Positions 9,266 through 18,699 of a stretch of 64,000 nucleotides of DNA are shown here, one piece after another. Below the pieces are notes generated by a model that made no database searches, was not told the DNA's origin, and saw nothing but the letters and a program-made list of their open reading frames with translations. The position numbers and the translations under genes are program-made. This stretch comes from Mariprofundus sp. NF (GTDB lineage: Bacteria > Pseudomonadota > Zetaproteobacteria > Mariprofundales > Mariprofundaceae): contig NZ_VWNC01000002.1 of assembly GCF_013387455.1 (NCBI RefSeq), positions 359,001-423,000 of the forward strand, written 5' to 3'. Each line of letters begins with the position of its first letter. Positions within the stretch are counted from its first letter, which is position 1.

Positions 9266-9688
9266 ATGACCACGATGAAACCGCGCCTGTTTGTTCTACT
9301 AACAATTATCCTCAGCCTGCTCGCAGCATGCTCCTTTGATAGCGGGGCTGGCAGCATCACCCAGCAGCAGCTGCTAAAGAAGATCTCTGCGGGTGAGAAA
9401 ATTCTGATTCTGGATGTGCGTACCCCTGGCGAATATGCGCATGGTTATATCGCTGATGCGATGAATATCGACCACCGTGACATTGACTCTCGCATGCATG
9501 AAATCACTGCTTTTAAGGGAAAAACTGTCGTGGTCTACTGCCTTACCGGTATGCGCGCCTCCATGGTTGAGGCCAATCTGATTGAGGCGGGATTCAGCAA
9601 TGTTTTTCATCTGCAGGGCGACTGGTCGGATTGGCAGGAGGCCGGACTCCCGTTCACCCAAGCGGAAGAGAAAAACGAGCAACTGTGA
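9266..9688 (+). CDS. Rhodanese-domain lipoprotein
   Basis: 140 residues. A lipobox (LSLLAAC) predicts lipid attachment at Cys21 after Sec export. The rest is one rhodanese fold: ILDVRTPGEYAHGYI early, then the active loop YCLTGMRAS, where Cys carries sulfur, and a final GDWSDWQEAGLP typical of rhodanese tails. It probably handles sulfane sulfur or redox in the periplasm. ATG 9266 has AGGA 6 bases upstream; ATG 9275 is nearly as good. It is divergent from nnrU. Confidence 0.88.
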   Translation: MTTMKPRLFVLLTIILSLLAACSFDSGAGSITQQQLLKKISAGEKILILDVRTPGEYAHGYIADAMNIDHRDIDSRMHEITAFKGKTVVVYCLTGMRASMVEANLIEAGFSNVFHLQGDWSDWQEAGLPFTQAEEKNEQL

Positions 9689-9767
9689 GTACTCAACTGC
9701 AACATTTTAGATTATAGTTTCCCGCTTTATAGCTGGACGAATATTTCTGACTGAGAGAAGTAGCCCT

Positions 9768-11417
9768 ATGAGTTCTAATAAATACATGACAGGCAGTCTT
9801 GACCTGACCAAACATGATACCGGCACCGGTGCTCACCGCTCACGCATACCGGTATATATGGATTTTCTGCCCCCATGTAATCACGCCTGCCCGGCAGGCG
9901 AAGATATTCAGGCCTGGCTGGCACTGGCACAGGCGGGTGAGTATGAGGCCGCCTGGCAGAAACTGCTGGAAAACAACCCCTTCCCGGCCATTCACGGACG
10001 TGTCTGTTACCACCCGTGTGAAACCGCATGTAATCGCAACTACACAGATGACACGGTAAGCATTCATGCCGTTGAGCGCTTTCTTGGCGATCTGGCGATG
10101 GAGAAGGGGTGGAAACCTGAATTTACCGCACCTGCAGGTGGTAAACGTGTACTGATTATCGGTGCGGGCCCATCCGGCCTCTCCGCTGCCTACCATCTGA
10201 TTCGTCTCGGCCATGCAGTGGAGATCCGTGAAGCGGGTCCATTTGCCGGCGGCATGATCCATTTCGGTATTCCGGCCTACCGCATGCCACGCAAGGAGCT
10301 CAATCAGGAGATCCAACGTGTCGTGGATATGGGCGCGAAGATCGTTCTCGATTGCCGTGTTGATGATATTGAAGCAGCCAAGGCTGAGGGCGATTTTGAT
10401 GCTGTATTCGTTGCTGTTGGTGCCCACCTGAGCAAAAACATTGAAATCCCAAGCAGAGATGCCCGCAAGATGATGGATGCGGTCAGCTTCCTGAAAAGCG
10501 TGGAGCATGGCGAAGATCTGCAGCTGGGTCGCAGGGTCGCGGTTTATGGCGGTGGTAACACAGCCATGGATGCGGCACGTACCGCCAAACGCCTCGGTGC
10601 TGAAGAGGCGGTAATCATCTATCGTCGTGACCGTGCCAGCATGCCTGCGCACGATTTCGAGGCCGATGAAGCGATTGAAGAGGGTGTGAAAATCAACTGG
10701 CTGCGCACCATCAAAGAGATCGACTGCACCACGATGACCGTTGAGGTGATGGAGCTGGATGAGAATGGTCGCCCGCAACCAACCGGTAAAACAGAAACAC
10801 TGGAGACCGATGCCCTGATTATGGCTGTAGGTCAGGACACCGATACCGGTTTCCTGAAAAAGGTTGAAGGTATTGAGTTCAACTGGGACGGCACGGTAGT
10901 TGTTGGCCCGAACATGATGACCGGTGCCGAAGGTGTGTTCGCCGGTGGTGACATGGTACCAAGTGAGCGGTCTGTCACCATTGCTACAGGGCATGGTAAA
11001 AAAGCGGCCCGTTATATCGATGCATGGCTGCGTGGCGACGTGTATGAACCAGCTGCCAAACACCCGATTGTCGAACATGACAAACTTCAGCTCTGGTACA
11101 GCACTGAAGCATCCAAACGTTCACAGGGTGAGCTTTCACCTGAACAGCGTCTTGGTGGTTTCCAGGAAATTCTGCAGGGATATAGTGAAAAAGAGGCGCT
11201 GTTTGAAGCCAAGCGCTGCCTCTCTTGCGGCAACTGCTTTGAATGTGATGGCTGTTACGGCTCCTGCCCGGAAGATGCGATCATCAAGCTGGGCAAAGGC
11301 AAACGCTACATGTATGACTACGACAAATGCACCGGCTGCGCCTCCTGTTTTGAGCAGTGCCCATGCCACGCCATTGAGATGGTCAAGGAAGAGACTACAA
11401 GCACAGGTCAGGAATAA
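9768..11417 (+). CDS. GltD-like NAD(P)-dependent flavoprotein with ferredoxin domains
   Basis: 549 residues. Order: an N-terminal iron-sulfur domain of glutamate-synthase small-subunit type (CNHACPAGEDIQAW, CYHPCETACNR), an FAD-binding GxGxxG (VLIIGAGPSGLSAAYHLI, ~128), an NADPH-binding GGGNTAMDAA (~262), and two C-terminal 4Fe-4S ferredoxin motifs (CLSCGNCFECDGC and CTGCASCFEQCP). It lies directly before the PFOR gene and likely passes electrons between NAD(P)H and ferredoxin or the PFOR. This resembles NfnB/GltD proteins paired with oxidoreductases. It is not a true GltD, as no large glutamate synthase is present. Confidence 0.85.
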   Translation: MSSNKYMTGSLDLTKHDTGTGAHRSRIPVYMDFLPPCNHACPAGEDIQAWLALAQAGEYEAAWQKLLENNPFPAIHGRVCYHPCETACNRNYTDDTVSIHAVERFLGDLAMEKGWKPEFTAPAGGKRVLIIGAGPSGLSAAYHLIRLGHAVEIREAGPFAGGMIHFGIPAYRMPRKELNQEIQRVVDMGAKIVLDCRVDDIEAAKAEGDFDAVFVAVGAHLSKNIEIPSRDARKMMDAVSFLKSVEHGEDLQLGRRVAVYGGGNTAMDAARTAKRLGAEEAVIIYRRDRASMPAHDFEADEAIEEGVKINWLRTIKEIDCTTMTVEVMELDENGRPQPTGKTETLETDALIMAVGQDTDTGFLKKVEGIEFNWDGTVVVGPNMMTGAEGVFAGGDMVPSERSVTIATGHGKKAARYIDAWLRGDVYEPAAKHPIVEHDKLQLWYSTEASKRSQGELSPEQRLGGFQEILQGYSEKEALFEAKRCLSCGNCFECDGCYGSCPEDAIIKLGKGKRYMYDYDKCTGCASCFEQCPCHAIEMVKEETTSTGQE

Positions 11418-11434
11418 GGGTGGGTAACGACACG

Positions 11435-14400
11435 ATGACTGAGAAGAATAAAGCCAAACAGATCACTTGCGATGGCGGCACTGCTGTTGCTCATATCGCC
11501 TACCGGGTCAATGAAGTCTGCTCGATCTATCCGATCACCCCCTCTTCCGACATGTCCGAATTGTGCGACGAGTGGGCTGCCAAGGGTCAGGAAAACATCT
11601 GGGGCCAGGTTCCGGAAGTTATTGAGCTGCAGTCTGAGGGTGGCGCTGCCGGTACCGCACATGGCGCACTGCAGACAGGTGCCCTGACCACCACCTTTAC
11701 CGCATCCCAGGGTCTGCTGCTGATGATCCCCAACATGTACAAGATTGCCGGTGAGTTGACCTCAACCGTATTCCATATCGCAGCCCGCTCACTGGCTACG
11801 CAGGCACTCTCGATCTTCGGCGACCATCAGGATGTGATGGCAGCCCGCTCCACCGGTTTCGCCGCACTCTCATCTGCCTCCGTGCAGGAAGCACACGATG
11901 CCGCCCTGATCGCACATGCCGCCACACTCAAAGCACGCGTGCCGTTCATGAACTTCTTCGACGGCTTCCGCACCTCGCACGAGATCAATAAAATCAGTCT
12001 GATCTCTGATGATCAGATCAGAGCGATGATTGATGATGAGCTGGTTTTCGCCCATCGCCGCCGTGCTCTGAATCCGGACAATCCATTTATTCGCGGTACA
12101 GCACAGAACCCGGATGTCTATTTCCAGGGCCGTGAAAGCTCCAACTCGTTTTATAATGCAGTGCCGGGCATCGTGCAGGATACAATGGATCAGCTGGCCG
12201 GACTAACCGGTCGCCAGTATCACCTGTTTGACTACTTCGGTGCAGATGATGCAGAGCATGTGATTATTATCATGGGCTCAGGTACTGAAACGGTTGAAGA
12301 GACTGTTAAAGTTCTCAACGGCCAGGGTGCCAAACTTGGCGTGATTAATGTGCGCCTGTTCCGTCCATTCTCCCGCCAGCACCTGATTGCGGCGCTGCCT
12401 GCAACAGTCAAAAAGATCGCCGTGCTTGATCGCACCAAAGAGCCGGGCGCCTATGGTGAACCGCTCTATCAGGATGTGATGGCATCACTTTCCGAGTCGG
12501 TGATGATCGGTGAATTGGCTGCACTGCCACGGGTGGTTGGTGGCCGTTACGGCCTCTCCTCTAAAGAGTTCACACCTGCCATGGTCAAAGCTGTGTTTGA
12601 GGAGCTGACTAAAGAGACACCGAAAAATGGCTTCACTATCGGTATCAACGATGATGTGACCCACACCAGTCTCACCTATGACAAGAGCTACAATATCGAA
12701 CCTGCCAATGTGACCCGTGCCCTCTTCTTCGGACTGGGCTCTGACGGTACCGTCTCTGCGAACAAGAACAGCATAAAAATTATCGGTGAGAACACCCCGC
12801 TGAACTGTCAGGGTTATTTCGTTTACGACTCCAAGAAGGCTGGCTCACAGACCGTTTCACATCTGCGCTTTGGTGCCGATCTGATTCGCGCGCCCTATCT
12901 TGTTGATTCGGCTAACTTTATCGCCTGCCATAAGGCCACCTTCATCACGCAGGTGGATATGCTCGATAAAGCGGCACAGAACGCAGTCTTCCTGCTCAAC
13001 AGCCCGACACCTGCAGAGAAGATCTGGGATGAGCTGCCGGAACCAGTGCAGCAGGCCATCATCGACAAGAGTATCGATTTCTATGTCATCGATGCCTCTA
13101 CTGTAGCCCGCAATGCAGGCATGGGTCGCCGCATCAACACCATCATGCAGACCTGTTTCTTCGCCCTCTCCGGTGTATTGCCGCGTGATGAAGCGATTGC
13201 CCAGATTAAGGTTGCCATTGAGAAGACCTATGCCCGTAAAGGCATGAATGTGGTTGAACAGAACTTTAAAGCGGTGGATGCAGCTCTTGATCACCTGCAC
13301 AAGGTGGAGACGCCAGCCACAGCCTCCAGCCAGCGAGCTATGGATCTGATGGTTCCTGCACAGGCACCTGAGTTTATCCAGAATGTGATTGCGCCGATGC
13401 TGGCGGGCAAAGGTGATGATCTTCCGGTATCCATGATTCCGGTGGATGGCACCTACCCTTCAGGCTCCGCCCAGTGGGAGAAGCGCAACATCTCCGACTT
13501 CGTGCCCAAGTGGGAGCCTGATGTCTGCATCCAGTGCGGTAACTGCTCGTTTGTATGTCCGCACAGTGTGATCCGTGCCAAGTTCTATCACGAGGATCAT
13601 CTGGACAATGCCCATGAGGGTTTCCCCTCCGCGCCGGTATCGGCACGCGGTTTCCCGGAAACCCGCTATACGCTTGAGATTTATCAGGAGGATTGTACCG
13701 GCTGTGAAATGTGCGTGCATGCATGCCCTGCCTTTGATCTGACCGATGAAACGAAAACACGCAAAGCGATCAACATGACCGCCAAAGCACCAATGCTGGA
13801 GCAGGGCATCAAGGATGTGGAATTCTTTGAAACCATTCCTTACAACGATCGCGGCACCATCGACTACTCATCGGTGCGCGGCGCCCAGTTCCTCGAGCCC
13901 CTGTTTGAGTTCTCCGGCGCATGTTCCGGCTGTGGTGAAACACCATATGTACGACTGCTGACCCAGCTCTTCGGGCCTCGTCTTCTGGTCGCCAATGCCA
14001 CCGGCTGCTCGTCAATCTATGGCGGCAATCTGCCCGCCACACCGTGGACAAAGAACAAGGATGGTCGCGGCCCTGCATGGTCTAACTCGCTGTTCGAAGA
14101 TAATGCCGAGTTCGGTCTGGGCATGCGTATTGCTGCCGATCAGCACACCCACATGGCCAAACAGCAGCTTCAGGGGTTGAGTCAGTATTTCGATGCTTCG
14201 TTCATTGATGAGATCATCAATGCCGATCAGGGCATCGGCTCCGGCATCACCCAGCAGCGCGAACGCGTTGAGAAGCTGAAACTGGTACTTGAAGGTATTG
14301 ATGATCCTCGCGCCAAGAATCTGCTGACCGTGGTCAACCATCTGGTTCGCCGCAGTGTCTGGCTGGTTGGTGGTGATGGCTGGGCTTACGATATCGGCTC

Positions 14401-15019
14401 TGCCGGACTGGATCATGCGCTGGCTTCGGGTCGCAATATCAATGTATTGGTGCTCGATACCGAGGTCTACTCCAATACCGGTGGTCAGGCTTCCAAGTCG
14501 ACACCTATCGGTGCCACTGCGAAGTTTGCATCTGCAGGCAAACCGGTCGGCAAGAAGGATCTGGCACTGCAGGCGATCTCCTACGGCAATGTCTATGTTG
14601 CTCGTGTTGCTATGGGTGCAAACCCGCAGCAGACACTGCTGGCGATGCGTGAGGCGGAAGATTATCCCGGCCCATCCATCATCCTGGCCTACAGCCACTG
14701 TATTGCGCACGGCATCGACATGACGCAGGGGCTGAATCAGCAGGATATGGCAGTTGCCTCAGGTTACTGGCCGCTGATTCGTTACAATCCCATGCTGCGT
14801 CAGGCTGGCAAGCGCCCATTCGTTCTGGATTCACCAACACCAACCATGAAGGTGCGCGATTACGCCTACACCGAGATGCGCTACAAACTGCTTCAGCGCA
14901 GTCATCCGGAAGAGGCTGAGCGTCTGATGGGGCTGGCTCAGGAGTCGGCCGATCTGCGCTGGGCTACCTACGAGCATATGGCCCAGCAGCACCCTTCGGA
15001 GTTCCAACCTATGGAATAA
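11435..15019 (+). CDS. nifJ: Pyruvate:ferredoxin (flavodoxin) oxidoreductase, NifJ type
   Basis: 1194 residues, the single-chain PFOR. It interconverts pyruvate plus CoA with acetyl-CoA, CO2 and reduced ferredoxin. The N-terminal domain begins with CSIYPITPSSDMSE. Two 4Fe-4S motifs (CIQCGNCSFVCPHSV and CTGCEMCVHACPAF, ~690-770) and a third Cys set (CSGCGETP) precede the thiamine-diphosphate site GGDGWAYDIGSAGLDHAL with DTEVYSNTGGQ. Start: ATG 11435 has AAGGGTGGG upstream; GTG 11420 has GGA at 6 bases and is also possible. It is downstream of its probable electron partner, 17 bases after that stop. A weak 7-bp hairpin follows the stop. Confidence 0.95.
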   Translation: MTEKNKAKQITCDGGTAVAHIAYRVNEVCSIYPITPSSDMSELCDEWAAKGQENIWGQVPEVIELQSEGGAAGTAHGALQTGALTTTFTASQGLLLMIPNMYKIAGELTSTVFHIAARSLATQALSIFGDHQDVMAARSTGFAALSSASVQEAHDAALIAHAATLKARVPFMNFFDGFRTSHEINKISLISDDQIRAMIDDELVFAHRRRALNPDNPFIRGTAQNPDVYFQGRESSNSFYNAVPGIVQDTMDQLAGLTGRQYHLFDYFGADDAEHVIIIMGSGTETVEETVKVLNGQGAKLGVINVRLFRPFSRQHLIAALPATVKKIAVLDRTKEPGAYGEPLYQDVMASLSESVMIGELAALPRVVGGRYGLSSKEFTPAMVKAVFEELTKETPKNGFTIGINDDVTHTSLTYDKSYNIEPANVTRALFFGLGSDGTVSANKNSIKIIGENTPLNCQGYFVYDSKKAGSQTVSHLRFGADLIRAPYLVDSANFIACHKATFITQVDMLDKAAQNAVFLLNSPTPAEKIWDELPEPVQQAIIDKSIDFYVIDASTVARNAGMGRRINTIMQTCFFALSGVLPRDEAIAQIKVAIEKTYARKGMNVVEQNFKAVDAALDHLHKVETPATASSQRAMDLMVPAQAPEFIQNVIAPMLAGKGDDLPVSMIPVDGTYPSGSAQWEKRNISDFVPKWEPDVCIQCGNCSFVCPHSVIRAKFYHEDHLDNAHEGFPSAPVSARGFPETRYTLEIYQEDCTGCEMCVHACPAFDLTDETKTRKAINMTAKAPMLEQGIKDVEFFETIPYNDRGTIDYSSVRGAQFLEPLFEFSGACSGCGETPYVRLLTQLFGPRLLVANATGCSSIYGGNLPATPWTKNKDGRGPAWSNSLFEDNAEFGLGMRIAADQHTHMAKQQLQGLSQYFDASFIDEIINADQGIGSGITQQRERVEKLKLVLEGIDDPRAKNLLTVVNHLVRRSVWLVGGDGWAYDIGSAGLDHALASGRNINVLVLDTEVYSNTGGQASKSTPIGATAKFASAGKPVGKKDLALQAISYGNVYVARVAMGANPQQTLLAMREAEDYPGPSIILAYSHCIAHGIDMTQGLNQQDMAVASGYWPLIRYNPMLRQAGKRPFVLDSPTPTMKVRDYAYTEMRYKLLQRSHPEEAERLMGLAQESADLRWATYEHMAQQHPSEFQPME

Positions 15020-15034
15020 ACACCGGGGGTGTTT
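15018..15034 (+). terminator. Short hairpin at the nifJ stop codon
   Basis: AAACACC and GGTGTTT form a 7-bp stem with a GGG loop, starting inside the nifJ stop codon. There is only a short T run afterwards, so it could be a weak terminator or an mRNA-stability stem between nifJ and sthA. Confidence 0.35.
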
Positions 15035-15077
15035 CCACATTTAATAGCGCTGAACCACTGCCAGACAGGAGAGCACC

Positions 15078-16454
15078 ATGGACTATGACATCCTGATCGT
15101 TGGATCCGGCCCTGCCGGGCAGCATGCCGCATGGCAGGCTGCCCGCATGGGCAAGAAAGCAGCGATTATCGAGCGCAAACCGAGTATCGGCGGCGCAGGC
15201 GTCCAGACCGGCACAATTCCCAGTAAAGCGTTGCGAGAGGCAGCCTATCTCGCCTCCAGAACAGGTGCGCAGGGCATGCGTGAAGCATCCCGTACAGCCC
15301 GTTACGGCGTTATGGCTGAGGCGGTGCGGCGCAAGAATATGGTCATCACCCAGCAGGAGTCGGTGATTGTAAAACGGCTGCTTAAATCAGGCGTTGCTCT
15401 GATTCCGGGTGAGGCCTCGCTTGTGGATGCACACACCCTGGAAATTATCGACAGCAACGGGGGCTCAAAAAGGCTCTCCGCCGAAATCATTCTGCTGGCC
15501 ACAGGCTCAAGGCCACGTCGCCCCTCACACATCCCGTTCGATAAAAAAACCGTGCTTGATTCCACCTCGATTCTCAACCTGAAAAAACTTCCAAAAAGTC
15601 TGCTGGTAGTCGGTGGCGGTGTCATCGCCTGTGAATTCGTATCGATCTTCGCAGCCCTCGGTGTCGAGGTCACCGTCGTAGATTCACACGAACAGCTGCT
15701 GGCTTATCTGAGTGAAGATGTGGTTGGCGTGCTGGCCGAATCCTTTGAAAACATGGGCGTGGAATTTCATATGCAGGAGCGCGTTGCCGCAGTCAGCATT
15801 GAGGAGGGGCGCACCCTCACATTGCTGGAGTCGGGAAAAAGACTCTATTCCGAAGCCGTTTTATATGCTCTTGGCCGTGAACCGAACTCGCAGAGCCTGA
15901 ATACCCCGAAGGTTGGCATTGAACTCGATCAGGGCTGGATTACCGTCAATGAGGATTTCCAAACCAGTCTTCCAAGCATCTATGCCGTCGGTGATCTTAT
16001 CGGCTGGCCGTCACTGGCATCGACCGGCATGGAACAGGGGCGCGCTGCCGTACTGCACGCCTTCGCTGGAAAAACCCACGCCATGCCTGAGCATCTTCCG
16101 ATGGCAATTTATGCCATCCCCGAGATCTCCTGGGTCGGCAAGACCGAGAAAGAGGCCAACAAAGAGAGCATCGATTACGTGGTTGGACGCGGCCATTTCA
16201 AAGAGAGCGCCCGCGGCCAAATTATCGGCGATAGCAACGGACTGGTGAAACTGATCGTTGATGAAAAATCACACAAGCTGATCGGTGTACATATTGTCGG
16301 CGAGCATGCCAGTGAACTCATCCATACCGGTCAGATGCTCATGCATTTTAACGGTACGGTGCATGATCTGGTCAGCAACGTATTCAACTATCCGACACTG
16401 GCCGAATGTTACAAACTGGCAGCCCTTGATTGTCTGGAGAATCTGAAAGCGTAA
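15078..16454 (+). CDS. sthA: Soluble pyridine nucleotide transhydrogenase (Si-specific)
   Basis: 458 residues. A flavoprotein that moves reducing equivalents between NADPH and NADH in the cytosol. FAD-binding LIVGSGPAGQHAAWQAARMG at the start, then TGTIPSKALREA where lipoamide dehydrogenases have the redox CxxxxC; here the Cys pair is absent, which separates SthA from LpdA. A second nucleotide site (VVGGGVIACEFVSIFAALG, ~176) and a C-terminal dimer domain (FNYPTLAECYKLAA) complete the fold. Clustering with nifJ and the GltD-like flavoprotein points to a local balance of ferredoxin, NADPH and NADH. Confidence 0.88.
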   Translation: MDYDILIVGSGPAGQHAAWQAARMGKKAAIIERKPSIGGAGVQTGTIPSKALREAAYLASRTGAQGMREASRTARYGVMAEAVRRKNMVITQQESVIVKRLLKSGVALIPGEASLVDAHTLEIIDSNGGSKRLSAEIILLATGSRPRRPSHIPFDKKTVLDSTSILNLKKLPKSLLVVGGGVIACEFVSIFAALGVEVTVVDSHEQLLAYLSEDVVGVLAESFENMGVEFHMQERVAAVSIEEGRTLTLLESGKRLYSEAVLYALGREPNSQSLNTPKVGIELDQGWITVNEDFQTSLPSIYAVGDLIGWPSLASTGMEQGRAAVLHAFAGKTHAMPEHLPMAIYAIPEISWVGKTEKEANKESIDYVVGRGHFKESARGQIIGDSNGLVKLIVDEKSHKLIGVHIVGEHASELIHTGQMLMHFNGTVHDLVSNVFNYPTLAECYKLAALDCLENLKA

Positions 16455-16525
16455 ACATCGGCACGCTGTAGGCTGCTATCCTTGGCCACTCTATACTGTA
16501 TAATAGCCTGTCTATGGAAGAGATC

Positions 16526-17200
16526 ATGCACCGCACCGCTGCATGCAGGATGTTCATCGCAGCGCTACTACTTGCCCTGACCGGCAACACGCTCCTTGTT
16601 CAGGCCGCAGAAAACCCAGGCAAACAGTACCGTGAAACCCTCGCTGTCATGCAGATGCTCTACGGCATTGAAGTCCGGGCCGCCCACCGTTTTCAGCTCT
16701 TTGCGGATAGGGCCAGTGCAGAGGGTTATGCCAATATTGCCCATCTGTTCAAAGCCATCGCGATCTCTGAAGCTATTCATGCCGACCATTTTAAAGAGCT
16801 GATTGAAACGCTGGGTGCCAAAACTGCCACCATTGACCTCTCATCCATCAAAGCGGCTTCAACCGATGAGAATCTGAATTATGCCTCAACCACAGAACTT
16901 GCAGAGATCAGCAATCAATACCCCAGATATATATCTCGCATCACCCCTGAGAGACATACGCAGGCGATTGAATATGTTCAATTTGCCTGGCACGCAGAGA
17001 AACATCACCGCAAGTTGATCGAGAAGGTGAAGAGTCGAACCTCCCGCCTGTTCAACAAACTTCTGGCCAGCTTCGGCGCAAACCAGAGTCGCTATTATGT
17101 GAACAGAAATTGCGGCACTACTGTCGCTGAATTACCTGAAAGTGATTGCCCGGTCTGCCATTTTCCGCTTGATAGCTACATGGAAATAACCCGACCCTGA
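16526..17200 (+). CDS. Exported rubrerythrin-like diiron protein
   Basis: 224 residues. ATG 16526 has GGAAGAG just upstream (16514 is an in-frame alternative). A signal peptide (FIAALLLALTGNTLLVQAAE) is unusual, since rubrerythrins are mostly cytosolic. The ferritin-like bundle carries putative iron ligands in GIEVRAAHRF, SEAIHADHF and WHAEKHH. A C-terminal rubredoxin-like knuckle reads RNCGTTVAELP and DCPVCHFP: three of the four usual Cys, with Asn in the first position. It may act in peroxide or iron handling in the periplasm. Loss of one Cys ligand could change or remove iron binding at that site. Confidence 0.75.
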   Translation: MHRTAACRMFIAALLLALTGNTLLVQAAENPGKQYRETLAVMQMLYGIEVRAAHRFQLFADRASAEGYANIAHLFKAIAISEAIHADHFKELIETLGAKTATIDLSSIKAASTDENLNYASTTELAEISNQYPRYISRITPERHTQAIEYVQFAWHAEKHHRKLIEKVKSRTSRLFNKLLASFGANQSRYYVNRNCGTTVAELPESDCPVCHFPLDSYMEITRP

Positions 17201-17241
17201 TCCTCATCTGACAGGAGCGCGACTGCACAGGTAATCATTTA

Positions 17242-17250
17242 TGTTACAAT
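17242..17250 (+). promoter_or_regulatory. Extended -10 with a probable leaderless start for the DUF1614 gene
   Basis: TGT followed by TACAAT is an extended -10, and the gene ATG (17257) lies 6 bases after it, near the expected transcription start. No ribosome site is present. The same spacing is seen at 34728 and at 49999 on the minus strand. Confidence 0.45.
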
Positions 17251-17256
17251 AGCAGT

Positions 17257-17922
17257 ATGCGCAGCTCATTCTCCCCCTCTCGCCTGCTGGTGCTCATCCT
17301 GCTTATCTCACTGCTGCTGGTCGTGGTACAGATGGAACTGGTATCACTGGTCTTTGCAAAACTCGGCCTCTCAGCCGATCAGGGCATGCTGCTTCTGCTC
17401 TTCTCACTGATGGGAAGCCTGCTGAATCTGCCGCTGCTCTCCATCAAGGCAGAGATGCCAAAGGTCGAGGTTAAAATAAATACACCGCAAGGGCTTCTGC
17501 ATATTCCGATACCGTTTGAAGGAAAAACGCTGATTGCCGTGAATGTTGGCGGCTGTCTGATTCCTCTGGTCTTCTCTGCCAGCCTGATTCATCGATTCCC
17601 GATTCCGACCTCTGCACTTCTACTGGCAACTGGCCTCTGCTCGATCATCTGCTATCTGGCCAGCCGTCCTGTCCCCGGTATCGGTATCGGGATGATGCCG
17701 CTCGTCGCCCCGGTCACCGCCGCTATCATCGCCATCACATTCGGCGGTGAATATGCCGCACCACTGGCCTACATCACCGGCACACTGGGTGTGATCATCG
17801 GAGCCGATCTGATGCACATGAAAGATATCTCCAGACTCGGAACCCCGGTTGCCTCCATCGGCGGCGCAGGCACCTTCGACGGCATCTTCCTCACCGGCAT
17901 CGTGGCAGTGCTGCTCACCTGA
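17257..17922 (+). CDS. DUF1614 family membrane protein
   Basis: 221 residues with six or so transmembrane helices and glycine-rich turns (GIGIGMMPLVAPVTAAI, then GEYAAPLAYITGTLGVIIGA). The closing motif VASIGGAGTFDGIFLTGI is typical of DUF1614, a family with no settled function. The start codon has no ribosome site but follows an extended -10 closely. It is the last host gene before the genomic island, and convergent with lpdA on the far side. Confidence 0.85.
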   Translation: MRSSFSPSRLLVLILLISLLLVVVQMELVSLVFAKLGLSADQGMLLLLFSLMGSLLNLPLLSIKAEMPKVEVKINTPQGLLHIPIPFEGKTLIAVNVGGCLIPLVFSASLIHRFPIPTSALLLATGLCSIICYLASRPVPGIGIGMMPLVAPVTAAIIAITFGGEYAAPLAYITGTLGVIIGADLMHMKDISRLGTPVASIGGAGTFDGIFLTGIVAVLLT

Positions 17923-17961
17923 AGGCAATCGTTTTAAAAACAAAAGAGGCTCTCATAAGAC

Positions 17962-17985
17962 TATGTGGCATAAAGTATAATAAAA
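17962..17985 (+). repeat. Left-end copy of the island terminal repeat
   Basis: It begins TATGTGGCATAAAGTATAAT. It matches, in inverted orientation, two copies at the right end that share TATGTGG and TATAATA. This suggests binding sites for the trio recombinases or other end-recognition proteins. Confidence 0.5.
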
Positions 17986-18063
17986 GTAATTATGCTATAT
18001 TTAACATATATTTATGAATGAATAAGGATTATTATATATAATAAAAAAGTCCGGCTTATTTAC

Positions 18064-18699
18064 CTATTTTGATTCATTCTCAAGCAGTTTTCTAATCCCC
18101 GTCGCATACCCTGGCTTATAAAGCGGTCGTCCGTGGTGATTATTCACCCTTCCTGATTGGATCATGGTCCATCCTTGAGCTTCCAAGAAATCATCTGAGA
18201 TCGCATGTCGCAAAGCATCCACCTCGTAATCGGTAAGGCCAATTGTCGGATTAAATACCTCAACAGTCGGCCGTGGCTCCTGAGGTCTTTGATTGATAAT
18301 TACTTCTGCATTTTGCTTCAGGGTATTTACTTCGCCGCGTAGCTTAGTGTTTTCAGCTAAAATATTGCCTATAACGGCCCGAACATCTGGAGCAGGTATC
18401 TTACGAAGGATATCGGAGAATGGGTTTTCTTTTCTCTTGATGGGCCTTCTCGAAGACCCACCTGTATATGTGGTCCATGCCGAAATTAAAGCTCGGTAGT
18501 CTTCACCACCTTTGTTCCGGATCGATTGAGTTTTTAGGCCTCCAGCCTTTTCACACAAGCGCCCAACTGTTGCCAGAGAAAAATCTTCACTACCGCGCTC
18601 ATGCTGTTCTCGGCACACCTCATGAATAATTTGAAGGTTCTTGATTTTACGCAAGTTCGCATTGGACTTTAGCTGGTCAAATAATTCATTCGGGTTCAT
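18064..18699 (-). CDS. gmtX: Gamma-mobile-trio protein GmtX
   Basis: 211 residues, third gene of the trio; its ATG overlaps the gmtZ stop (ATGA). The N-terminal part (MNPNELFDQLKSNANLRKIK) and SLATVGRLCEKAGGLKTQS match my memory of GmtX, with a helix-turn-helix-like region at ~40-70. The middle is a coiled coil (~105-135) that could bind a partner or DNA. The function is unknown; it might play the accessory role TnpC has in Tn554. Codon use is AT-rich, unlike the flanking host genes. Confidence 0.75.
   Translation of the reverse strand: MNPNELFDQLKSNANLRKIKNLQIIHEVCREQHERGSEDFSLATVGRLCEKAGGLKTQSIRNKGGEDYRALISAWTTYTGGSSRRPIKRKENPFSDILRKIPAPDVRAVIGNILAENTKLRGEVNTLKQNAEVIINQRPQEPRPTVEVFNPTIGLTDYEVDALRHAISDDFLEAQGWTMIQSGRVNNHHGRPLYKPGYATGIRKLLENESK

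Noticed and set aside
9840..11078. 412-residue antisense frame opposite the GltD-like gene
   Set aside because: Low-complexity shadow of a GC-rich gene; no start signal or domain.
14012..14710. 232-residue antisense frame opposite nifJ
   Set aside because: Shadow frame; the plus strand holds the catalytic domain of PFOR.
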